A DNA stretch of 64,000 nt from the NCBI RefSeq assembly GCF_030936135.1, contig NC_082600.1, positions 27,969,943 through 28,033,942 of the forward strand, in the 5' to 3' direction. The notes below the pieces were generated by a model. The model made no database searches. It had not been told where the DNA came from and saw only the letters and a list, made by a program, of their open reading frames with translations. The position numbers and the translations under genes were made by a program. This document shows, piece by piece, positions 35,806 to 49,500 of the stretch. Source of the DNA: Gavia stellata. Lineage: Eukaryota; Chordata; Aves; Gaviiformes; Gaviidae. Position 1 is the first letter of the stretch. Every line of letters begins with the position of its first letter.

Positions 35806-38800
35806 TGATATTGGGAGCTCAATCCTTAATTTTCTTCCCACAGTTGAATGCTAGCCCAGTCAACTCCATCTGAAGTATTTGAGGCAAGAAAGCCAGTGGC
35901 AATCAGAAACAGCCTTCTGACAAACATTTCTCCTGATGGTGGGGTAAGGCTGACTCTCAAAATCTCCCACCTAAAAAAGCCCTACAAACAGCTCATAAGG
36001 CAGATGATACCTTTTTCTATCAGTGCATTTCACCTAATGTCACTGTGTCTTGAGTATTGTGGCAAGAAAAAGGAAGCCTATAGTAATTTATTAAATACTT
36101 AAAACCCAGGAAAATATATGAATAGTTTTCATCAGTACCTTTCAAATTTTCAGCACAGCAGTGATGTGGTAGTCCATGAAACTGCTCTAATTTGTATACA
36201 CCATGAACCTTCAGCAAATAAGAGTTTTGGTAGGCTGAGTCATTTCAATGGGGTCCCACTGACTAATTCAATGAATTGTCTCCTATTCAAACTGTAGACA
36301 CCCTGTGCACCATTCAAACCAAATGTTTCATAAATCTCACTGAGAAATTAATGAGTAAATGTGCTTTTACAACCATTTATTTCTACAAAATAGCAAAATA
36401 TTATATAGTTTGTGTAATCAGTTGACTTGTAATCTGTTGCAGTTTTCTTAAAAATCATTCAATACCCATTTCAGCTGCGTATTTTTGGAAGTCATACATT
36501 TTTCATGACCTTTTGATTAAGATAGAACATTTCAGGCCACTTAAACCATTCAGATGTAAATTCTGTTCTTGCTTTATGACTGGTATCGCTGGATATGCTG
36601 TGAGTCAGCAGAGATTTTAACTTTTCATTAGAATGTCAACATATTTTAAAATGTTTCTCTTTTAATACAGCTGCTGTATCTTAGATGTCATGATTCTGGT
36701 TATCATTTTACATTTAGCAGAGTGCCTAAAGTTTACATCAATTGTAGTTATGGTCGAAAATGCAGTGCAAATAGACAGATGGAAGTGATTCATTATAATG
36801 GTATGTTAGAAAGCATTTTCTCCTAAAAGGAAAATTTTGTCATTTGAACTTCACAATTAATTGAGAAATTAACATCTATTCTGTAAAAACAGATGTTTTA
36901 AACCACATTCATCAAAGTCAAGCTGATGCTTAGTGAACACATAAACGATTCTTTGTCTCTTGATCCAGATGCATTTATTTCAGACTTAGCTGTTGAAAAT
37001 ATTAAAATCAGATGGTTGACAAAAGCTGTGTTGCATTGCAATTCTTCCCACTTCATCGTGTTTTCTACTGTAGTAGTTAATAACTGACACAGAGTACCGT
37101 TACTGAAATCAATTATCTGGCAGAGTCATACAACAAACTGCTCTGTGCCATTAATTTTTTCAGGAAAGCTGAGGGCTGAACACACAGGCTGACAGCACAC
37201 TCCCCAAGTTCTCAAGAGCAAGGTTGCTGCCCCAGCAAATGAGATAAGACATAGTGACAGATTCTGATCTCAGACACGTTTTTCCAAAACTGAGTAACTC
37301 TATTGACTTGTAATTGACCAGGTTTGTATTGATGTATCAGTGGTTGGAACCTCAGTTTTCAATCCTTGCCTTCCTTCGAAAAGTTACTTGGTGACAAGTG
37401 TCATCAGCAGTAGGTGCAGCTGAAATGCTACTGAGTATGCTTTGGCTGTAAACATAGCCAAGGACAAACTGTATTTAGCAGATTTTCATCACACCTAGTT
37501 AAAACCTGCCCAGAGCAGGGCAGATAGTTGTACAGAAAATCTTGTTACTGCTTGATTAACTTGAATAGATGAAAAGAATAAGGGAGTTGTATATGTTGTT
37601 TTAGCTGGATAAATAATATCTAAGAAGTCATGCTCCCCAAATAATAGTACCTTGTTCTATGCTGTAATGTATATCGCAATAGAAAAACCTGGTGTTTTAA
37701 AAAAGTAAGGCAACTAGTCTCACCACTTTGAAGGGCATAAAGCAAACAAATACTCATAGCAGGAAAACTGCATGGTTTATTTCTTACTTGGAAGAAGGGG
37801 TATCTTCCAAGAGGGACTGTCTTAATCTAGTGAAAATTGACGTATTTCTATTGAGTTCGCTGGGTGTGGATCATTATGTTACCTGAGCCTTGCCTCCGAG
37901 GTTTCACAGTGGTACGTATTCCGTCCCAGGGCAGAATATTTATGACTCAGTTGCTAGTCATTATTACAGCGTAACTGGGCAGACAGGAGCCCAGTATGTT
38001 TCCTCAAAGGGAAAGAAGCATGGAGTTGTGATTTGATACCTACAGACATCGCTGGCGTCTGAAAACATCTAGAGTTCAGATTACAGCACTGTTGTCAGAA
38101 CTGATTTCACCTGTGATTATGTCTCCTTGGCAAGACTTGTACAATTTTAGAAGTATATCCTTAGGGAAAATTAGGATCCAGTTACATTTTTTGGGTAACA
38201 TTTAGAAGCCTAGATAGCCTAAAGCACTTTATAAATCAGTAAGTTAGCTGCTGGTTTGCAGTTTATACCTATCAGCCATCTTGATCTTGGTCAAAACCAT
38301 TCTATGCAGCTCTGAGTATGGAGATTTGTCTTATGGGGAAACAGTATATTCTTCAGAGAAATGGTCATGAAGCTTCCACAGGGATTTGAGAGAATTTCAT
38401 TTATTGTCTTTACATGTAAACCCTATAAAATTGCAGCACTTCAAGATGCTTGATAGGTATCACTGTATTTAAACAAAAAAATTGGAATCAGTTTAGCTAG
38501 GCTTGACACAAAGATAGTCTCAAGAGACATTTCACATGGTGAAAAATTGTGGTGTTGTTTACAGCAGTTTCCTTTACTTTGTGTAGCTGTGCAGGAAAAA
38601 ATGTCTCAAATTACTTATGGGTAAATGGGCAAAACTCTTTTGAAACCAAGAGAGGCTTCATCACTGCCCCTGAAGAAAATTTTGCACACTTCTCTTATTT
38701 CACCTGTAGAATAGAGTTGCTTTTACCTATCAGCTTTTCACTGTAAGAGATAACAATGAAATGAAAGTAAATGAAAACTTGTTAAAATTGTCATTGCCAA

Positions 38801-41800
38801 ATGGAAATGTCAGAAACCCCTTTTGATGGGACAAGCTTGCAATTTATTCACAAATTCATGTCATAATCCTCATGCCAAGTGTGTCATATAACCACCATTT
38901 TAATTCTGTGGACAATTCTATACAATTTTTAATACTCTGCTTGTTCTTGCTTCTTTCTATGTGTTACTATAATTTCACTGATTCCTTGCTGTGTTATCTT
39001 TGGGGTCTTGGAATTGTTTCATGTGGTACAAGTGACTCACAATAAACTCTCTGTTTTGAAGAACCGCTTAATCTTTAAATATCTGTGTTTGTACAAGTTA
39101 CAAGCAGAATGGGAATATTCCATCATTCAAGCAGAGTTGGAAATGTGCATTCAAAGAACATGCAAATCCATTGAAAAATCTTGGGCTTGAAAAATGTCTG
39201 TAAGAGTGAACTTTCCCCAAAATTTGATGCATGTAGCTCCTTGAACTATTTCACAACTGATTTAAACAAAAGCACCTGTGACATTTATGAGTTTCATTGT
39301 GTTGGATTGTGTCAGTCAGTAAACACAAGTAATTGCAAATAATTATCACAAAAGCTAGTTGAGGAAAGAGGTATTACGTCTTCTGCTTCTTGTCTTGTAG
39401 TGAAGTACTTCCCTACAGCAGATACTGTTCTCTGGTGCTTCGTCCAGCCTAGTTTTGAAATGGCTCAGTTACTAGTTTTCGCCAGCCTCTTTACAGTAGT
39501 TGTTACGTTTAAATGTATGCTGTTTGGATACTGTTTGCCAGTGCTAAGTATTTATTTTGGCAGGCCTGGATACAGTCGGAGAATAAATATTGCACAAAAT
39601 GTAAGAGCAAAATGAGGGGGTGATCAATTACGAATGGGGTGGACTGGGGAGAAGGGGAGGTGCTGTTTGCATGCAAATAGCTTTAAACAAATCAGGAAAT
39701 ATTGCTATGATTGCAGAGAGAAAAGTAAATTTATAGGATAACCATAGCTGTTGTATGATACCGAGTTAAATTTTATTACTTATTTCATCTAGCTTGTGGA
39801 AAGAGTTCTCAGTGTGTGAGTTTTCATTTAAAGGTCATATGAATAAATGATACAGATCTTCCTGATGGATAACTTCTTAGCCTTCTGAAACATATTTATA
39901 CAGCAAACAATCATTTAATTCACAGTAAATCTTGTTAAAAATGGATGTCTCACCATAATCTGGCGTGTAATTGTTTCTTTTTACTTGGGAGCAATGGGAA
40001 GCTATTTTTGTCATGGAAATGATAATACACAATTAAAGGGAAATACAACTACTAGCAACTGAACTAGCAGTACGTCTACTTTGTGTTGTTTGACGTTCAA
40101 GTCCACCTGCACAAGACTGACTGAAGAAAAGCATAATCCTAGAGTTAGCTTTGGTTATCTATGGTACTTGTACATCTCTGAAGACAGTTCAGCATTTGGG
40201 GCACACTATTTTGAACATCTAACAGTCACTGAAAATATTTCAGATTTTTCTTTTTCTATCTGTTTTCTTTGGTATTCTGATGCCCTGTACTTTGAGTAGC
40301 CACCAATGCTACTGCAAAAGGGATATACGAAGATGCCGTTATGATCTTAAATATAACGCACAGATAACCACTTACAGTGTGAAATACTGGAAAATCAATG
40401 ATGAATACATAATTGTCAGCATATCCAAATATGTTTCATAAAATAGGGTGAGCTGTCATGTTTTTATAGGGAAAATACTGAGGAATAATTACCTCACAGG
40501 CTCTAAAACTGTATAAATAGAATTTCCTTGCATTGAGGATAACCTGCAGATACAAGATTTGCAAATACTGCCACTGACTTCAAACTGAAGGGCAAACCTA
40601 AAATTCCTAATCCAGCAAACTCATAATGTGATATCTTACTGTGTACAGGCACCTAGTTCTTAAATTTCCTCATGATTTTTATTCTTCTTTGAAACCTGAA
40701 GATAAGTTTACATTGAGAATTTTTTTAATGGGGAACTTCAGTTTCTGCTCTTTTAGGATGCAGTAGAAGCAAGATGCAGTACTTAATGACTGTTTTTAAA
40801 ATATCAATGTTTTTCTAAAGTAGCCTAAGATACTAAAGTTTAGTAAAACATCAAAGATCATCAGCCTCTGAATATGATTAAAAGTGCATTTGATGAAAGA
40901 AATTAATTTTTTTATTACAGAAACTTTTCACTGACCTCTTATACCAGAAAGCTATGCTGAGTGTGGTGCTGAATTTTGTATTTAATAATTTATCTTCCTT
41001 TAGCATTCAATCTCACTTGAACAAAATCTCTTCTTTTGTAGTTCTTCTATTTAGTTATGTAAATGGTTCTCATTAAGGGATTCTGAAAGCTATGCAGCTT
41101 ACAAAAAGAGGAAATTGTGTCAACATATATGTAACATGCTATTATGTATATACTGTATTGAGCACAGTAAGTGCTAGAAAGTACGTTTGAGGAGATACCA
41201 TGAGGCAACAGAAAATCTCCACTTCCAAATCCCACTCCAATTAAGATATTTGATGTAGTCCCTGATGGTATATCATGCAGTAGAACAGAAGGCAATCCCT
41301 TTCAGCCTGACATGATCAAAGATTTTTTGCAGTTTTATCTTGCATATTTTATTAAGTTGAAGGACTTTTGTTTAATTTTCTAAATGACCAGAAAAAAGCC
41401 AAAGGCCAGTTTTTGTTTTGGTTTTTTAAAATAGAGTTTAATAGCTTAAAATGCAGTTGCAGAATAAAAAGTTATAGCTAAGTTACAGTTGTAAAATAGA
41501 TTTATTGCAATAGTCATCTATGCTCAGTATTTTAGGAAAAATTCCACCTTCTAACAAAAAAACAAAAATTCCAAATAACAGCAACAATAAAAATATTTCA
41601 GGTGATGCTTCTCTTCTGAGTTGAAACCTGGCCCCATGCAGGTGCTGCAGGACTAAATTCTGCAGTAATTCAACACCTTCATTGATTCCTCCTGTACTGA
41701 AAGACCACCTGGAGTCTGTGGAGTGTGAAATAGCAAAGTGTATCATGGTATGCAACACATAAATTCACATCACTGCCTCATAGTGTGGACAGAGGTTAAA

Positions 41801-43557
41801 GTGAATCTTCATGTAGGCTGAAAACTCATCTGTATGTCTTAAATGAAGGTACTATTAGCCATTTCCACAGACAATTTGCCCAAGGTAAGCATCCATCTCT
41901 ATCCGTAATTTTATTTTCACCTCTATTCAAAATCCAAACTAGTAGTTTTTAATTTCTCACCTATGCATATCATCTTCTTTTGACACAAGAATTACAAATT
42001 GTTGTTCGCTTCCTTTTGCTATCTGCTATCTACCATCTTATGTATCCAGTTGCTGTAATTTTCAGACAGGAATGGCATTTTTCAATATTCAAAACTATCT
42101 GAAAGAGAAGATGACTAGGTGAAGGTCATGAAGCAGGCAGGGATCGTAAATGGTTGTTTCATCTCTGTGTCATGGTCAATAATGTACTTCATGTCATCCC
42201 ATCATCTCAGAATGCAAGCCGAGTGTGATAATACACAAATGAAACACAGGAAAGAAGAGAGTTTTTAAGTATATGCATTTGGTTAGAAGATGTTCAGATT
42301 TGAGCTCTTGGATTAACAGGAGTGCATGCAAAGAACATAAATGTTATAGGCAGCATCCATGTTTACCTTCCTATATTAATAATGACTCACATACTTTTTG
42401 GGTCCTTTCCGACCTTATCCTGTAGTAGTAGAAGAAAGCCTGCATCTTTCCACTCTGTTTCCCCCAACTTTTCTGAGAGCTTCAGAGCATCGCTCTGCCA
42501 GTCTCTTTGTGAGCCATGCTGGTAGGACTCCTTCTGCCTCTGCCCTCACCTCTCCCTCCCTCTTTCTCTCATCTCCCCTTGTTGGCTGAAGCCAGAACCA
42601 CTTCAGTAGCCTCTTTCACTTTATCAGCATTTGCTAACACTTGCATAAAATGATACCTGAGACCAAGTTCATGTTAGCAAGTAGTGTAGACCAGTAGCAG
42701 TAGATATGTAGAGTGAAAGAGTTAGTCCTGAGGCCTGGATGTCACATTGTGGGTTATTTTAAATTCTGGACTAGCGCAAATCTGGTCCATGGATTTGGAG
42801 CCTGGTTGTGGTAGCAGTACACTAGGTGTGCTCCTGGAGCACATATTCAGTTTCTGCACTCAGACACCACTCTGCAATGTAAATCAAAGAGGACTAAACA
42901 GTGATATTAGGAGATATACTTGAAAAGTGATCCAAATTGAACCACTGATTTAGACACACCCTGAGACCTTTGTTATGGTATTTCATGCACCACTTCCCTC
43001 ACCATAATGAATCGATATTAAAGGGCGATCCCTGTTTTTTATATATACAGAACACTACTTAGAGCAGGAAGTTTGTTTAGCATCTATTCAAGGGATGGGA
43101 TCCTCCCTGTTTGCCTCAATCTTTCAAATAGTGTGTGCTGAGAAACAAAATTTTTACACCACCATCCAGATTTAGCTTCTTTCATTTTTATCTGTTTTCC
43201 TGTTTTGCTGTCACCCTGTGCATCTCTTCCCCAGTATTTGCATCTTTCCCTTTTTCATGCCAAGCTGTTTGTGGGGTTTGTACTGTTGGACCTAATGGGT
43301 TATAGGTCAAAGCATATATTTAACATGTTTCTCATCTTGTAAAACCTGCTTGTCTGTAGGATGCTATGCCCTCATTTCCCCCAAATGCCTTTGTTACTGC
43401 TGCTTCTGAGATCAAACACATGAATAACTGAGAAAATTAAGAACTGTGCAGTGTGTCAGCAGCCTTAGGAATAGGTTACGTAATCTAATATTTTGCACTC
43501 TGAATGGATAATGGCAACCATTACTGCAGTGTCTGAAAGCTGAGCCCCGGAGGTTGT
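35806..43557. other. Gene-free AT-rich spacer
   Basis: Nearly 8 kb with no recognised gene, RNA or mobile element. Long non-repetitive AT-rich stretches (for example 36380-37100) could be conserved regulatory DNA of a developmental gene neighbourhood. This cannot be tested from one sequence. Confidence 0.5.
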
Positions 43558-43592
43558 TTAGGCACCTAATTCCCACTGAGTTAGGTGCCTAA
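43558..43592. repeat. Perfect 12-bp inverted repeat
   Basis: TTAGGCACCTAA at 43558-43569 and TTAGGTGCCTAA at 43581-43592 pair perfectly across an 11-base spacer. Each arm is itself nearly palindromic. The motif resembles cores I have seen repeated in archosaur and turtle DNA and might be a fossil palindromic transposon piece, but the family is not identified. Confidence 0.8.
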
Positions 43593-46500
43593 GCTGTGGA
43601 TATGCCCGCTGTGTCCGTCTGTGTTTCAGTAGCCAGCAGTTCCTGTTGTCAGCTGCTAGCTAACCCTGCTGCCAGTCTCTAAGCTCTAGAGGAAACCAAG
43701 AGGCTGGACTGTGAGAGCAGAGGTCTTTCTCTATGTGTTCTGTAGTCACGGCCAAGACTCTTAAATTTTTCCCTAGAGCTCAGACACCAGCAGAGCTAAA
43801 TAGGAGATGAGGACTGGGAGACAGCTCTGGTTTTTAAGTGCAAACAGACATACCAGTCATATCCAGATGACACCCACTGTTTTCTTTTGCAGTTTTTCAG
43901 GATTCCGCCAAGGATTCCCGTGAAAAAAGGGGGGAATAAATCTAGACGTGGTTACTTTTTTCTCATAAAACCTAGAATGATTAAAAGATGTCAATTATTT
44001 TAAAGTACTCAAGATAGGATGTATGATATGCTGGTCCGGCTGTGCTAAAACTTCCACTGAATTGAGTGAAGCCAGTATTTTTTGGGGGGGAGACTGTGGA
44101 GGATGAACAAATAACTTGGCATTCCCTGTACTGATGGAAATAAACACATCACATTGTGCTAGTACATGATTATCAGATAATAAGACCATAACTATAAAGA
44201 TGGGGTTTTCTAATTAGAATAGAAAGAATATAGATGTTGTATGGTACATTACAGCTTTTCTAGCTTCCATAAACTGAACAGCTATCTGTAAATATGGGAA
44301 AAGCATATGGAGAGAATTCTTAACTAAACTATACCATTAACAGTGGTGAAATAACAACTGTGAGTGCAGTTCCTTCCCAGTTGTACCTCGACATTAATTT
44401 CTGGAACAGTTTCTGGTAACAGTGAACAGGATCCTGGTGGCCTGATGGACAGAAAAGTTCTGAGATTTTTCTCCTCGGTAGTCATGGTGGATTAAAGGTG
44501 CAAAATTCATCTCATTACCATTATCTTGCTGTGGGATAAGCAGAATTATTTTCAGACTTATGAATTTGAGTTGATCAGTCAGTGAGGATTTTGTTTAATA
44601 CTAACTACAGAAGAACAGGGAGAGGAGGATTTTCTGAAGGCATTGTTTGGCACTGTTTTCCTTCTGAATGTTTTTTATCTGTTTCCTTCTGTCATTGATG
44701 CCTCTTACTCATATCAGCTCTGATGCTGCCATCTTCATGCATCTCAGGTATCACCTAAAGCCACAGAGCTGGTCTGAAACAGATTTGAATGTTTAGCTTC
44801 AGTATTGGTTGCAGAATTGGACCTTTTTAAATAGGCATTTGACATTGAATGTTCCCCCAATTCTGAAATTAGGCCTTCCAGAAAAACTAAAGGAAAATAT
44901 TAATTATTGACTGTGCATCATAAAAAGCCTTTGTTCATCACTTGCACTGGATTTGACTTTATACTCATTAGCAAATCTCATTGCAGGTTTAGGGTGTAAC
45001 TGAACAGGAAAAATTCTACTAACTTCAATCAAAGCATTATCAGACTCATTTTCTGATGTGGAGAGAAAAATAAACAAGACAATTTTGGAGAGAGCTAACA
45101 TTTATATGACACAATCATTTTAAAGCTTTTGTCCTATCATCTTAAAATAAAAACCCTTCTACAAAATAGATATAAAATAGATTCAGGAGACTGTTACAGA
45201 AACCTGTGTCATCTTTTAGTTTATCATAAGCTGCTAACACCCGATTTGCGAGAAATTTTGCCTGAAACCTGTGTTATTTGCATTCTATTTTTAGGAATAG
45301 AACACCAGTCTTAAAGATGCAGCATCACTATTTTAAGGCATACAGATCTGTGGAGAAATAACTGTCTTCCGTATCATCAATGTGAGCTATGTATTGATTA
45401 ATGAGTCAGATTCCTGCCTGATAGTAATTGACACCAGAGGCAAGGCACTACTTGACATTCTATTGGATAAAATTCTCATCAGGCATCTCTAACTTGACAG
45501 GCCTATATAAGTGCCCCAGTTTGGTCCTAATTTTTATCTACTCTGCTAAGATTACAGGGCTGAAGAGTTACTAAAATATGCAGTCCACTTTGTTCCAGGT
45601 CTGCTTAATTAAAGCTGATTATAAAGCAAGGCAATTTCTTTCTGCAGCTGTGCAGAGACCCAGTGAATACACCCGGGCTCTCTTCTGCCAGGGTCCAATT
45701 TTCCTGCGCAGCACACTTCAGCAGTCATAACTGTCGTAACACGAGCTTCCCAGTCAGCTGCGAGCTTTCCATCCTTTCCGTGCATTGCCACACCTTCAAG
45801 AAAACAAGGTGGAGGTAGCTGCAATATTTCTTGCTATCCTGTCTCAAGAATGAAAAGAGGATTTCATCTGCAGGTTCTGTCAAATTTTTAATTAAAACTC
45901 CAACACATTCTTTGCACTTGTGCGGTTTTAGTGCTGCAGTCTTGTTATTTGTGGACCTTATTTTGAGCTGGACTGGATGGTAAGCCCTCAGTGGCAGCAT
46001 TTTAGGATGCATAGAAACAGGGGCTGGTGAGATAGAAGGATATGTGCTGTAGTAACAGCTAAGGATATGAAGAGTCGTTCTTCAAAAAGTTATGAATAAA
46101 GTAAAAGGGAAATGAATTTTGCAGCAATAGCCATTGACCTTCTTTCTCCTTCCTACCCTGCAGTTTAATGAAGTTGGTTATGAATCAGCTGAACACTGTA
46201 CTAGTGAGTTCTTACTTCACTGTAATTTTGCTCTATGCATATTTCTTATATATTTGGTCCCTAATTTTATCATTGATTTTACTCTTACGATTTTATAGTC
46301 CACATGAATTTATTTTCTTTCTCATAAGAAAAGCAGTAAATAATCCTCCTAAGTGTAGTTTGCATTCACATGCAGGTACAAAACCATGTTCATATTTTCC
46401 TGTTGTACTTGCCTGAAAGTCTTACTCAAAAGAATTTCATCTTTACTATGAGCTAGTTTGTCTATTTAAGATGAATAAACGACAAACACTACAAACCAAT

Positions 46501-49500
46501 GTGTCAGTACCTTCAGAGTATTCAACGATAGAAATAGGAAATGGTATTTTTAACTTTTAAAAAACTTTTTACTTTAATGAACATTTTTAAATCCTACCTT
46601 GGTGAACTTCTAGATTTTCTGGGCATGTACATGGATGCAGGAAGGTTTACTGGTTTTTAGAGACCAAGAAATATACCCCAAAAAGGCTTCTCCCATCTGC
46701 TTTATAAGCTGATAATACATTGAAGCGTACCCTGTATTCTTAGGCATGGGGGAAAAACAGGTCTGTGAAACATGTAGCATAAATTGTCATGGAAGCTGTC
46801 ACTTTGGTTTATCACTCACCCTTCTGACATATTCAGGAATCTCTGCACGACAGGAAAGCCCTCAGCATCTAGTGTTGCTTGGGCAATGTGAAAAAGAATA
46901 TAGTCCAAAAGATAAATTAGTCGTGTGTATTTTCTCCATTTGGAGTCAGGATACAAGCAAGGAACATGACCAAGCTGGTCTGAGAACAGCCATCCTTTAT
47001 TTTTCGAGACCGGTTCCTTGAAGGAAAGAGTAATGTGGATCCTCTCATGACCAAAATTGACCAAAAGTTCTACAGATACTTTAGTGAACAGAAGCCATGA
47101 CTGTCCTGGCACTAACTACAGATATAGTGCTGAAAAGGCTTGTTTGGAACAAGCAGAAATTTGAAGCTACAGTTTGACTACTGCACTGATTGATCCTGAC
47201 ATTTGTTTTAATGAAGTGTTTTGGTTAGACCAGATGAAAGAGCCATGCTTATTGTTTCATTGCGGTATCATTCCAGAAGACTCCCTTGTTCTTCCATTAA
47301 TGATGTGAAAACACAACTCCCATGGCCCTGCAAGGGCCAAGAGCTTAATGACACCAAGACTGCTTTGGGAATTCAGGTTGCCAGCTTTGTGTGGTATTAT
47401 GCATGTGGTTTTGTGTTTTCTTGTCAGCCTCAAAATTTGATCAAACTTTCCTTTTTTTTTTTTTTCATTTATTCCTTGATTGTTGACACTTTTGGAGAGT
47501 TTTAACCTCATTTTTTATCAGCAGCTCTATTAGTTTTACATTCCACATTAGGAATTTAGTTTTACATTCTAAATTCCTAGTTGCTAGTATCTGACAGAGA
47601 GCCTTCTTTAATCACATACTACTCTTACAGACTATTAGTTTTACAGTAGCAATTATCCTGGTGAAATTGATTTATTACAGCAATTATGGCCAATTTCAGG
47701 TTTGCTACCAAGTCAACTGCTGTCAGCATGCCCTTATAACTGTCACCAAATCCTTAATTATAAATAATAATTATAAAAGAGCGTGCTTCAATGTTGATAA
47801 AGAGTGACTATATTCTAATATTGTGTTATCAATGTGAGGGCAGTTAGGGTAGTTAAGAACTGCATGATCATTCAAGTGACCTTTATGACTTGTCAATGAA
47901 ATAAGAAGTTAAATGTATTTTTAAAATGCCCTGAAAAACTTAACTGTCAACAAGTCCCTCTAGGCAAAGATCAGAAATTACATTTTTTCCCCCATGACAG
48001 TCTACATGCATTCTAAGATTTTTTTCCCCATGTTTCTGTAAAACGTTAGGCCACCTGTAGGCAGACGTAGAGCCTGGAGTAGAACAGCCCAGCTCTCCCA
48101 AGACCTGAGATTACAAGCCTTGTTCATGTGTACTGGCCACACCTGATGAAATGACATAGTATTTACACAGAAGTGGCAGGAAAAAGGAAAAGTTCTCATT
48201 TTTCTCTGTATTACATGCTGTTGTTCCCCTGCTGTGATCACCTGAATACCTCCCTGCTACAAAACTATTGTAAAATCAAGTACTGGCAGTGCTTGGTGGT
48301 CTCCTATTCTCCTATGCCCATAGCATGCAACAATTAAATCTTCCAAGAAAAGAAAGACTTCAGTTTAAATATGCTTTGAGATTTGAATATAGAAAACTTA
48401 TTTGCTTAGCAAGAGGTCTGACTGAACGATCCCTGTAAGGTGTAATCTCTACGAATCTATGAAAAGATCTTACTGTGTCTTCTCCGGTAGCATCAGCTTT
48501 GCCTTCTTATGCTGAGCTCCCATCATAATAGAGATGAAAAGGGAGGGGAGGAAGTGGGTGAGAGAAGTACCTGCCATTTCCTCCTCCCCTTTCACCTTCC
48601 ACTGCAACACATAGTCCGGATGGAGGAAAGTGAGCAGCCATCCATCGCAGCTTATGTTTGTGGTCTTCTCAATTATTTTAGTGATGACTATAAAAACATC
48701 CAGTGAGCCCAATTAAAATCATTGTCCTGTTATCCTGCATAGAGACATAATCAAACAAAGTTCTCAGCCCAAACAATTTACAGTCCAAAATGACAGAGCA
48801 GAGGGGAAAAAAGCATTACAACTTCCTCAAGAAGCTGGAGAAATGAGAGAATGAGGACTGGATTTTTAAAGATATTTTGATGTTTATACATTGAAATATT
48901 GGTGGGCTAAACATACATAGGAAGATAAGACTCAGAGCCATAGTTTCTCTAATTACTGTAAATTAATTGCAATTATACTCAGAAATATTACTAGCAATTT
49001 AAAAAAGCTTTTAGATGAAAAAAGTTTAAAGCAAAGGATTGTATTAAAACTTAATGATTCTGTGCACTAGCTGTTAACTGGGTAACTTTCTACAGGAAGG
49101 ACTTTTGCATATAGCCCATCCATATGAGCTTTATAAATGCAAGGCAGCAGAACAGTAAAAACTTGATGAGGCATTCCTTTGTCTTGATTTTGCTAAGCAG
49201 AAAAAGGACTCTTAATAATGAGTCACAACAATGGCTCTGTGGCCAACATACTTAGAGGGGAAGGGCTGTTCTGAGTGCTTGTTAGGGGAAATTAATTCAA
49301 GCTGAATGAAATAAAAAAGATTACAGCTTTCCAAAGCAGCGACAATTAAACCTGACTAGCACCAGATGTCACCAGTTAAAGGGAGCACAGAGTGAGTGTG
49401 CTTAGCTTTGTGAGATACAGTGGGGACATTTAATAATAAAACTCACTTATCCATAAATTTTAGACTTCTTCAAGGCTAGGCACCAACTGAGCAGTGTTTG

